Assembly (NCBI GenBank): GCA_946479505.1
Contig: CAMLGC010000028.1
Location: forward strand, 1 to 32,725
Direction of reading: 5' to 3'
DNA: 32,725 nucleotides
Source of the DNA: an uncultured Sphingomonadaceae bacterium
GTDB lineage: Bacteria > Pseudomonadota > Alphaproteobacteria > Sphingomonadales > Sphingomonadaceae
In this document: positions 15,625 to 22,613 of the stretch, in pieces
How positions within the stretch are numbered: the first letter of the stretch is position 1
Layout of the letters: every line of letters begins with the position of its first letter
Program-made: the position numbers and the translations under genes
Notes under the pieces: model-generated
The model's database searches: none
Told to the model about the DNA's origin: nothing
What the model saw: only the letters and a program-made list of their open reading frames with translations

Positions 15625-15660
15625 CGGGCGCAAGGCGCGGGCGCCCGCGGCTGAGGGGGG

Positions 15661-16686
15661 ATGTTCGCCGCGATGGGCACTGCCACGATCAGGGATGTCG
15701 CGCGGGCGGCCGACGTGTCGGTGGCATCGGCCTCGCGCGCGCTCAACGGCCATCGCAGCGTGAAGCCGGCGACGCGCGAGCGCGTGCTCAAGGCGGCGCG
15801 TGCGCTCAACTATGTGCCGCATCTCGGCGCGCGCAGCCTGTCGACGCGCCGCTCGAACACGATCGGGGTCGTGCTGCCGGACCTGTTCGGCGAGTTCTTC
15901 TCCGAGATCATCCGCGGGATCGATTATGCCGCGCACCAGCGCGGGCTCCAGCTTCTGCTGTCGAACATGCACGGCAATGCGGACGAGACCGCGCTGGCCA
16001 TCCGCGCGATGCGCGGCCGCGTCGACGGGCTGCTCGTGATGTCGCCCGAGATCGACGCCGAGTTCCTCGCGAAAAACCTGCCGAGCGGCCTGCCCACCGT
16101 GGTGATGGGCGCGCGGCTTGACGGCGCGGGGCACGCCTCGATCGTGATCGACAATCATGCGGGCGCCTGGGCCGCGGTCGAGCATCTGGTCGCGCAGGGC
16201 TGCACGCGACTGGCGCACCTTGCCGGGCCCGCGGACAACGCCGACGCGCTCGAACGCACGCGCGGCTTTCGCGATGCCGCCAAGGCGCTTCTCGGCGATG
16301 CCTCGCCGCTGGTACTGGCCGGCGATTTCTCGGAGGAAGCGGGCACCGCTGCGGCGCAAACGCTGCTCGCGCGCCGCGACGTGGACGGCATCTTCTCGGC
16401 GAACGATATCATGGCGATCGCCTGCATGGTCGCGCTGACCGAGGCGGGCGTGCGGGTGCCCGAGGACGTCGCGATCATCGGCTTCGACGACGTGCCCATC
16501 GCCCGGTTCGTGACCCCGCGGCTGAGCACGATGGGAATCAGGATCGCCGCGTTGGGTGGCCGCGCGCTCGAGCGGCTCGTCGCGGCGATCGAAGACCCGG
16601 CCGCGCCCTCGGGCGAGCCGGACCATCTGATGCCCGAGCTGCTGGTCCGCGCCTCGAGCCGGCGCTCGGCCGGCGGGCGCGCCTGA
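15661..16686 (+). CDS. LacI-family transcriptional repressor of the sugar uptake locus
   Basis: The 341-residue protein has the LacI/GalR plan. The HTH and hinge region is TIRDVARAADVSVASASRALNGHRSVKPATRERVLKAA (about 8-46), continuing LNYVPHLGARSLSTRRSNTIGVVLPDL. A periplasmic-binding-protein-like sensor domain (about 62-340) includes VDGIFSANDIMAIACMVALTEAGVRVPEDVAIIGFDDVPIARF. It should bind a sugar inducer and leave its operator. GAGGGGGG directly precedes ATG 15661; ATG 15673 is an alternative. The operator-like palindrome at 15611-15624 and the tight spacing to the binding-protein gene make this the local regulator. The inducer is presumably a glucoside, inferred from the GH1 gene. Confidence 0.92.
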   Translation: MFAAMGTATIRDVARAADVSVASASRALNGHRSVKPATRERVLKAARALNYVPHLGARSLSTRRSNTIGVVLPDLFGEFFSEIIRGIDYAAHQRGLQLLLSNMHGNADETALAIRAMRGRVDGLLVMSPEIDAEFLAKNLPSGLPTVVMGARLDGAGHASIVIDNHAGAWAAVEHLVAQGCTRLAHLAGPADNADALERTRGFRDAAKALLGDASPLVLAGDFSEEAGTAAAQTLLARRDVDGIFSANDIMAIACMVALTEAGVRVPEDVAIIGFDDVPIARFVTPRLSTMGIRIAALGGRALERLVAAIEDPAAPSGEPDHLMPELLVRASSRRSAGGRA

Positions 16687-16690
16687 GACG

Positions 16691-18121
16691 TTGGCGGCCT
16701 CTTCCACGATTCTCACGCGCGCGGCGCTGACGCCGCTCGTTCTTCTCGCCGTTCTGCTTCTCGGAAGCTGCGCCCGCGGCTCTGACCGGACGGTGCTCAC
16801 GCTTTGGGCGATGGGGCGCGAAGGTGAGGTGATCGGGGTGCTGATCGACGAGTTCGAGGCGACGCACCCCGGCATCCGCGTCGACGTCACCGCGCTGCCC
16901 AACAACGGCGCCCACGAGAAGCTGCTCACGGGCTTTGCCGGCGATTCGCTTCCGGACATGGCGCAGATGGGCAACACCTGGCTGCCCGAGTTCGAGGCGC
17001 TCGGTGCGCTCGTACCGCTCGATGCACGCGTCGCAGCGACACCGTCGATCGACCCGTCCGATTATTTCCAAGGAATATGGGCCAGCAACCGCGTCGACGG
17101 GCAGCTTTACGGCGTGCCCTGGTATGTCGACACGCGGCTGCTCTTCTACCGGCGGGATATCCTGAAGCGCGCGGGTTTCGACCACCCGCCGACGACCTGG
17201 GCCGAATGGCGGCGGCAGATGATCGCGGTCAAGAAGCTGGTCGGGCCGGGGCGCTATGCGGCCTATTTCCCGCTCAATGAATACGAGCCGCTCCAGGTGC
17301 TCGGGCTCCAGGCGTCCGAACCGATGGTGACCGCGGACGGCCGCGGCAATTTCGAAAGCCCGGGCTTCGAGCATGCCCTCGATTTCTACCTGAGCACGAT
17401 CCGCTCGGGCCTCGCGCCGGCCTGGACCAACACGCAGGTCGCCAATGTGTGGGACGAGTTCGATCGCGGGCGCTTCACCTTCTACATCACCGGCCCGTGG
17501 CAGATCGGCGAGTTCAAGCGGCGCCTGCCGCCCGATCGCCAGCATATCTGGGCGACCGCACCAATGCCGGGGCCGCACGGACCGGGCGTCTCGACCGCGG
17601 GAGGATCGAGCCTCGTGCTGTTCCGCCACTCGGACAAGAAGGCCGCGGCCTGGCAGGTGATCGAGTATCTCTCGCGCCCCGAAGTGCAACTCCGCTTCCA
17701 CGCACTGACCGGCGATCTGCCGCCGCGCCGCAGCGTGTGGCGCGCGCCCGCGCTTGCGGACAGCGTCCATGCCCAGGCCTTCGCCGAGCAGCTCACCCGC
17801 GTCGAGCCAAGTCCCAAAGTCCCCGAATGGGAGCGGATCGCGACCGAGATGCGCCTCGTCGCCGAAGCCGCCGCGCACACCGACACGCCGGTGCCCGCGG
17901 TGGCCGCGGAGATCGACCGGCGGGCGGATGCGATTCTGGCGAAACGGCGGTGGATGCTGGAGCGCGAGGCGCATAAATCGCCCCACGATCGTCATGCCGG
18001 AGTTGTTCCGGCATCCACCGTCGAACACAAACAGCGGTCTGCCGGAAAGGCGCTTGGGTGGACCCCGGAACAAGTCCGGGGTGACGGCGAAGGACGAGCC
18101 GCATCAGGTCACGCCGCATGA
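16691..18121 (+). CDS. Sugar ABC transporter substrate-binding lipoprotein with repeat-encoded C-terminus
   Basis: The 476-residue protein starts with TTG four bases after the lacI stop. It has a lipoprotein signal peptide with lipobox LGSC (Cys27), so it should be anchored to a membrane. The body is a CUT1-type solute-binding protein (MalE/UgpB class): TVLTLWAMGREGEVIGVLIDEFEATHPGI, LPNNGAHEKLLTGFAGDSLPDMAQMGNTW, YGVPWYVDTRLLFYR, and GRFTFYITGPWQIGEF. The natural end is probably near residue 430 (WMLEREAHK). The last 42 residues, from about 435, are the translation of a REPIN-like repeat (17990-18086) plus a short linker, and look unlike any binding-protein fold. The stop overlaps the permease start (ATGA). 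Confidence 0.9.
   Translation: MAASSTILTRAALTPLVLLAVLLLGSCARGSDRTVLTLWAMGREGEVIGVLIDEFEATHPGIRVDVTALPNNGAHEKLLTGFAGDSLPDMAQMGNTWLPEFEALGALVPLDARVAATPSIDPSDYFQGIWASNRVDGQLYGVPWYVDTRLLFYRRDILKRAGFDHPPTTWAEWRRQMIAVKKLVGPGRYAAYFPLNEYEPLQVLGLQASEPMVTADGRGNFESPGFEHALDFYLSTIRSGLAPAWTNTQVANVWDEFDRGRFTFYITGPWQIGEFKRRLPPDRQHIWATAPMPGPHGPGVSTAGGSSLVLFRHSDKKAAAWQVIEYLSRPEVQLRFHALTGDLPPRRSVWRAPALADSVHAQAFAEQLTRVEPSPKVPEWERIATEMRLVAEAAAHTDTPVPAVAAEIDRRADAILAKRRWMLEREAHKSPHDRHAGVVPASTVEHKQRSAGKALGWTPEQVRGDGEGRAASGHAA
17990..18086. repeat. REPIN-like element inside the 3' end of the binding-protein gene
   Basis: Two inverted copies of a unit: CGTCATGCCGGAGTTGTTCC with a tail into GGCATCCACC, and on the opposite strand CGTCACCCCGGACTTGTTCC with a tail into GGGGTCCACC. 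Each forms its own hairpin (ATGCCGGA-GTTGT-TCCGGCAT; ACCCCGGA-ACAAG-TCCGGGGT). They are about 47 bases apart. The element is in frame with the coding sequence and introduces no stop. Confidence 0.85.
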
Positions 18122-18996
18122 CTCGCGAGGCTGCCGCCTGGACCTTTGTCGCGCCCGCGCTCGCCGCGCTGGGGGTGTTCTTCGCGCTGCCGGTGGTCGC
18201 GGCCTTGTGCCTGAGCTTCACCGATTTCGACATCTACGCGCTCGCCGATCTCGACAACCTCCGCTTCGTCGGGCTCGACAACTACATCACGCTGCTCGGC
18301 ACGCCGCTCTTCTGGCAGGCGCTCGGCAATACCGTCGAGTTCGTTGTTCTCGGCGTGCCGCTCTCGATCGCGCTGTCGCTGGCCGCAGCACTCCTCATCA
18401 ATTCGAAGTTCGCGCGGTTCCGCGGCTTCTTCCGCACCGTTTATTTTGCGCCGGTCGTCACCACCCTCGTCGCGGTCGCGCTCATCTGGCGTTACCTGTT
18501 CCAGGCGCAATACGGGCTCATCAACTGGAGCCTGGGCTGGTTCGGCATCGCGCCCATCGACTGGCTCGGCGACCCCGATTGGGCGATGCCCGCGATCGTG
18601 CTCTTCGCGGTGTGGAAGAATTTCGGCTACAACATGATCATCCTGCTCGCCGGGCTCCAGACGATCCCCGACGAGCTTTACGAGGCGGCGCGGATCGACG
18701 GCGCCGGCCCCTGGGCGCAGTTTCGCCACGTCACGCTCCCCGCGCTCGCGCCGGTGATGCTCGTCGTCTCGATCCTGACGATGGCAGGCTATTTCCAGCT
18801 CTTCGCCGAGCCCTATGTGATGACGCAGGGCGGGCCGGTGGGGAGCACCACCTCGATCATCTACATGATGTTCGATCAGGGCTTCAAATTCTGGAACCTG
18901 GGGTTTGCGACCGCGATCGCCTTCGTGCTGTTCCTCATCCTCTTCGCGCTGACGCTGGCGCAACTCGCGCTCTCGCGCCGATGGAGCGGGGCATGA
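18118..18996 (+). CDS. Sugar ABC transporter permease (MalF/UgpA-like)
   Basis: The 292-residue protein has six predicted membrane helices, beginning with AWTFVAPALAALGVFFALPVVAALCLSF. The EAA loop that docks on the ATPase is EAARIDGAGPWAQFRHVTLP (about 204-223). The segment TQGGPVGSTTSIIYMMFDQGFKFWNLGFATAIAFVLFL is typical of CUT1 permeases of the MalF/UgpA/LacF class. It pairs with the next gene to form the channel. Its ATG overlaps the stop of the binding-protein gene, and its own stop overlaps the start of the second permease, so the three genes are translationally coupled. Confidence 0.94.
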   Translation: MTREAAAWTFVAPALAALGVFFALPVVAALCLSFTDFDIYALADLDNLRFVGLDNYITLLGTPLFWQALGNTVEFVVLGVPLSIALSLAAALLINSKFARFRGFFRTVYFAPVVTTLVAVALIWRYLFQAQYGLINWSLGWFGIAPIDWLGDPDWAMPAIVLFAVWKNFGYNMIILLAGLQTIPDELYEAARIDGAGPWAQFRHVTLPALAPVMLVVSILTMAGYFQLFAEPYVMTQGGPVGSTTSIIYMMFDQGFKFWNLGFATAIAFVLFLILFALTLAQLALSRRWSGA

Positions 18997-19805
18997 AGCG
19001 GGCGGTTGCGGTCAACGGCCTGATGGTGCTGCTCGCCATCCTTGCGCTGGTGCCGCTCGCCTGGATGGTGTCGGTGTCGCTGATGGCGCCGGGCGAGGCC
19101 GCGCACGTCCCGCCGCCGCTGCTCCCCGCCGACGCGACCTTCGCCAATTACCGCATGCTGTTCGAGCGGCTCGATATGGCGCGCTACCTCGCCAACAGCC
19201 TCGCGCTCGCGATCCTCGCGACCCTGCTCTCGCTCACCTTCAACGTGACCGCCGGCTATGCCTTCGCCAAACTCGACTTCCGCGGCCGCGACCGGCTCTT
19301 CCGCCTGCTGCTCGCCGCGCTCGTCATCCCCGCGCAGGTCGCGATGATCCCGCTCTTCCTGCTGTGCAAGGAGTTGGGCCTGGTCAACAGCTTCGCGGGC
19401 GTGCTCGTCCCTAATATCGCGACGATCTTCGGCATCTTCCTCGTCCGCCAATATGCGCTCTCGATCCCCGACGAGATGCTTGAGGCGGCGCGCGTCGACG
19501 GCGCCGGCGAATGGCGGATCTTCCTCGAGATCGTGCTCCCCTCGCTCACGCCGATCCTCATCACCCTCGCGATCTTCAGCTTCCTGTTGAGCTGGAGCGA
19601 CTTCCTCTGGCCGCTCATCATCTTGAACGATGCCGACAAGCAGACGCTTCCCGTCGCGCTCGCGAACCTCAGCCGCGAGCATGTCCAGGACATCGAGCTG
19701 ATGATGGCGGGCGCGGTCGTGACGCTCGTGCCCGTGCTGCTGCTCTTCCTCGCGCTCCAGCGCTTCTATATCGGCGGGCTGCTCGCCGGGAGCGTCAAGG
19801 GATGA
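18993..19805 (+). CDS. Sugar ABC transporter permease (MalG/UgpE-like)
   Basis: The 270-residue protein has about six membrane helices and the MalG-type features of carbohydrate permeases: VNGLMVLLAILALVPLAWMVSVSL at the start, NSLALAILATLLSLTFNVTAGYAFAKLDFRGR, and the EAA loop EAARVDGAGEWRIFLEIVLP (about 167-186). WSDFLWPLIILNDADKQTLPVAL is the usual segment before the last helix. GGAG six bases before ATG 18993 supports this start; ATG 18981 in the same frame would add four residues. It overlaps the previous stop by ATGA. The frame extends far upstream over other genes and that part is excluded. Confidence 0.94.
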   Translation: MKRAVAVNGLMVLLAILALVPLAWMVSVSLMAPGEAAHVPPPLLPADATFANYRMLFERLDMARYLANSLALAILATLLSLTFNVTAGYAFAKLDFRGRDRLFRLLLAALVIPAQVAMIPLFLLCKELGLVNSFAGVLVPNIATIFGIFLVRQYALSIPDEMLEAARVDGAGEWRIFLEIVLPSLTPILITLAIFSFLLSWSDFLWPLIILNDADKQTLPVALANLSREHVQDIELMMAGAVVTLVPVLLLFLALQRFYIGGLLAGSVKG

Positions 19806-19833
19806 TCCATTCACCACCAATCCGAGTAATCGA

Positions 19834-21183
19834 ATGACTGCCTTTCCCGATGATTTCCTGTGGGGCGCCGCGACCGCGGCCTATCAGATCGAGGGCTCGC
19901 CGCTCGCCGATGGCGCGGGTGCCTCGATCTGGCAGCGCTTCACCCACGACCCGCGGCTGATGATCGCGAAGGGCGCCACGGGCGACGTCGCGTGCGACCA
20001 TTACAACCGCTGGCGCGAGGACGTCGCGCTGATGAAAGCGCTCGGGCTCAAGGCATATCGCTTCTCGGTCGCCTGGGGCCGCGTGCTTTCCGACGGGACG
20101 GGGCGCGTCAACGAAGCGGGGCTCGGCTTCTACGAGCGCCTCGTGGACGAACTGCTCACGAACGACATCGAGCCGCTGCTGACGCTGTATCACTGGGATC
20201 TGCCCGCCGCGCTCGACGACAAGGGCGGCTGGCTCAACCGCGACAGTGCCGACTGGTTCGCCGAATACGCGCAGGTCATGTTTGAGCGGCTCGACGGGCG
20301 CGTGAAGAGATGGGTGACGCTCAACGAGCCGTGGGTCGTCACCGACGGCGGCTATCTCAACGGCGTGCTCGCGCCGGGTCACCGAAACGCGTTCGAAGCG
20401 CCGATCGCGAGCAAGAACCTGATGCGCGCGCATGGGAAAGCGGTGCAGGCCTACCGCTCCATCGGCGCTCACGAAATCGGGCTGGTCGTCAACATCGAAC
20501 CCAAGATCGCCGCGTCGGACAACGAGGAGGATCGCGCCGCCCAGCGCCGCGCCGAGGCCTATATGAACCGCCAATATCTCGACCCTGCGATCCACGGCCG
20601 CATTCCGCCGGAGCTTCCCGAGATGTTCGGCGAGGCCTGGCCGGAATGGTCTGCGGAAGACCTCGCGCTCGCCCGCCAGCCGATCGATTTCCTCGGCGTC
20701 AATTATTACACCCGCGCCGTCACCCGCGCCGACGACGATGTCTTCCTCACCCGCGCCGCTCCTGTCCCGCAGCCCGGCAGGACGCAGATGACGACCGGCT
20801 GGGAGGTCGATCCGCAGGCGTTCACCGACATGCTGCTCTGGGTGAAGGCCCACTATGGCGACATCCCGCTCTATATCACCGAGAATGGCGGCGCCTTCTA
20901 CGATCCGCCCAAGGCGACGGGCGGCACGATCGACGATCCGCTGCGTGTCGATTACCTCCGGTCGCACATCGCGGCGGTCGGCGCGGCGATCGAGCGCGGC
21001 GTGGACGTGCGCGGCTATATGCTCTGGTCGCTGCTCGACAATCTCGAATGGGCGCTCGGCTATGCCCAGCGCTTCGGCATCGTCCATGTCGATTTCGAGA
21101 CGCAGGCGCGCACGCCCAAGAACAGCGCGCATTTCTACCGCGACGTGATCGCCGCGAACGGTGTGCCGCCGACCAACGCGTAG
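19834..21183 (+). CDS. GH1 beta-glucosidase
   Basis: The 449-residue protein is a full-length family 1 glycoside hydrolase. The start FPDDFLWGAATAAYQIEGS is the GH1 N-terminal signature. The acid/base Glu is E165 in TLNEPWV and the nucleophile is E350 in YITENGGAF. The residues lining the -1 site are also visible: HWDLP (120-124), NYYTR (290-294) and SLLDNLEWALGY (399-410). There is no signal peptide, so hydrolysis occurs in the cytoplasm on sugars brought in by the transporter encoded directly upstream (28-base gap). Beta-glucosidase is the commonest activity; beta-galactosidase or fucosidase activity within GH1 cannot be excluded. Confidence 0.95.
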   Translation: MTAFPDDFLWGAATAAYQIEGSPLADGAGASIWQRFTHDPRLMIAKGATGDVACDHYNRWREDVALMKALGLKAYRFSVAWGRVLSDGTGRVNEAGLGFYERLVDELLTNDIEPLLTLYHWDLPAALDDKGGWLNRDSADWFAEYAQVMFERLDGRVKRWVTLNEPWVVTDGGYLNGVLAPGHRNAFEAPIASKNLMRAHGKAVQAYRSIGAHEIGLVVNIEPKIAASDNEEDRAAQRRAEAYMNRQYLDPAIHGRIPPELPEMFGEAWPEWSAEDLALARQPIDFLGVNYYTRAVTRADDDVFLTRAAPVPQPGRTQMTTGWEVDPQAFTDMLLWVKAHYGDIPLYITENGGAFYDPPKATGGTIDDPLRVDYLRSHIAAVGAAIERGVDVRGYMLWSLLDNLEWALGYAQRFGIVHVDFETQARTPKNSAHFYRDVIAANGVPPTNA

Positions 21184-21190
21184 AAACAAA

Positions 21191-21308
21191 TCCTCCCCCG
21201 TAGGGGGAGGGGGACCGCTCGCGAAGCGAGTGGTGGAGGGGTATCCTCGCTGATGGCGACACCCCTCCGTCAGCCCTGCGGGCTGCCACCTCCCCTTGCA
21301 GGGGAGGA
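21191..21308. repeat. Composite inverted repeat of about 120 bp, copy 2 (REPIN-like)
   Basis: This is the second copy of the element at 2752-2873. The right arm (ACCCCTCCGTCAGCCCTGCG and onward to GGGGAGGA) is nearly identical to copy 1, as is the left-arm core ACCGCTCGCGAAGCGA. The outer hairpin differs (TCCTCCCCC-GTA-GGGGGAGG) but still pairs. It separates the sugar locus from ispG. Confidence 0.85.
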
Positions 21309-21402
21309 ATGCCGTTCTTTGATAACTCTCCCGAGACAACGCCGCCTTTCGCCAGTCACCCGCAATCGCTATATGGCGGGCGCGCAAGTGCAGGAAATCC
21401 CA

Positions 21403-22527
21403 ATGTCCGTTCGTCCCTGGCGCGATATCGTGCGCCGCAAGAGCCGCCAGATCATGGTCGGCACCGTGCCCGTCGGCGGCGACGCGCCGGTCACCGTCCA
21501 GACGATGACCAACACGCCGACCTCCGACGCCAGGGCGACGATCGACCAGATCCGCCGCTGCGAGGAGGCGGGCGCCGACATCATCCGCGTGTCCTGCCCC
21601 GATACCGACAGCACCGCAGCCTTGAAGCAGATCGTGCGCGCGGCGCGCGTGCCGATCGTCGCCGACATCCACTTCCACTACGCGCGGGCGCTGGAGGCGG
21701 CCGATGCCGGCGCCGCATGCCTGCGGATCAACCCGGGCAACATCGGCTCCGAAGCGCGGGTGCGCGAGGTTGTGAGCGCGGCTAAGGCAAACGGCTGCGC
21801 GATCCGCATCGGCGTCAATGCGGGCAGCCTCGAAAAGGACCTGCTCGAAAAATATGGCGAGCCGTGCCCCGACGGACTCGTCGAAAGCGCGCTCGATCAT
21901 ATCAAGATCCTGCAAGACCACGATTTCCACGACTACAAGGTCGCGGTGAAGGCGTCGGACCTGTTTCTCGCGGTCGCCGCCTATCAGCAGCTCGCGGAGG
22001 CCGTGGATTGCCCGCTGCACCTCGGCATCACCGAGGCGGGCGGGTTCGTCGGCGGCACGGTCAAGTCGGCGATCGGGATCGGCAGCCTGCTCTGGTACGG
22101 GATCGGCGACACGATCCGCGTGTCCTTGTCGGCCGAGCCCGAGGACGAGGTCCGCGTCGGCTTCGAGATTCTGAAGGCGCTCGGCATTCGCAACCGCGGC
22201 GTCCGCGTCGTGTCGTGCCCCTCGTGCGCGCGCCAGGGCTTCGACGTGATCCGCACCGTGCAGACGCTCGAGGAACGCCTCCAGCACATCCGCACGCCAA
22301 TGAGCCTGTCGGTGCTCGGCTGCGTGGTCAACGGTCCCGGCGAGGCGCGCGAGACCGATATCGGCATCACCGGCGGCGGCGCGGGCAAGCACATGGTGTA
22401 CCTGTCGGGCGTCACCGACCACCATGTCGCCGATGCGGATATGGTCGACCACATCGTCCGGCTGGTCGAGGCCAAAGCGGCGGAGATCGACGCAGCGGAG
22501 GCTGCGCCGGCGGTGGCGGCGGAGTAG
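21403..22527 (+). CDS. ispG: 4-hydroxy-3-methylbut-2-enyl diphosphate synthase (flavodoxin/ferredoxin), IspG
   Basis: The 374-residue enzyme converts methylerythritol cyclodiphosphate to HMBPP in the MEP isoprenoid pathway. The start [32 protein letters not shown] leads into the TIM-barrel domain, with [30 protein letters not shown] and [10 protein letters not shown]. The [4Fe-4S] ligands are Cys272 and Cys275 (SCPSCAR), Cys307 ([10 protein letters not shown]) and the Glu in that last motif, matching the spacing of E. coli IspG. AGGAAA seven bases before ATG 21403 decides the start; longer in-frame extensions run into the repeat at 21191-21308. The C-terminus has a short Ala/Glu-rich tail. 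Confidence 0.97.
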   Translation: MSVRPWRDIVRRKSRQIMVGTVPVGGDAPVTVQTMTNTPTSDARATIDQIRRCEEAGADIIRVSCPDTDSTAALKQIVRAARVPIVADIHFHYARALEAADAGAACLRINPGNIGSEARVREVVSAAKANGCAIRIGVNAGSLEKDLLEKYGEPCPDGLVESALDHIKILQDHDFHDYKVAVKASDLFLAVAAYQQLAEAVDCPLHLGITEAGGFVGGTVKSAIGIGSLLWYGIGDTIRVSLSAEPEDEVRVGFEILKALGIRNRGVRVVSCPSCARQGFDVIRTVQTLEERLQHIRTPMSLSVLGCVVNGPGEARETDIGITGGGAGKHMVYLSGVTDHHVADADMVDHIVRLVEAKAAEIDAAEAAPAVAAE

Positions 22528-22531
22528 CAAG

Positions 22532-22608
22532 TGTTCCCGCGCAGGCGGGAACTCAGATTGGCGGGCGTGCCGCCTGTGACTCTGGGCTCCCGCCTTCGCG
22601 GGAGCACC
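22532..22608. repeat. REPIN-like element between convergent ispG and the PCMT-esterase gene
   Basis: The left unit TGTTCCCGCGCAGGCGGGAA with CTCAGA and the inverted right unit (complement TGCTCCCGCGAAGGCGGGAG with CCCAGA) are copies of one sequence. Each forms a hairpin: TTCCCGC-GCAG-GCGGGAA (22534-22551) and GCTCCCGC-CTTC-GCGGGAGC (22586-22605). Between them GGCGG-GCGTG-CCGCC can also fold. It may serve as a Rho-type or structural 3' boundary for both genes. Confidence 0.8.
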
Positions 22609-22613
22609 GCCGC

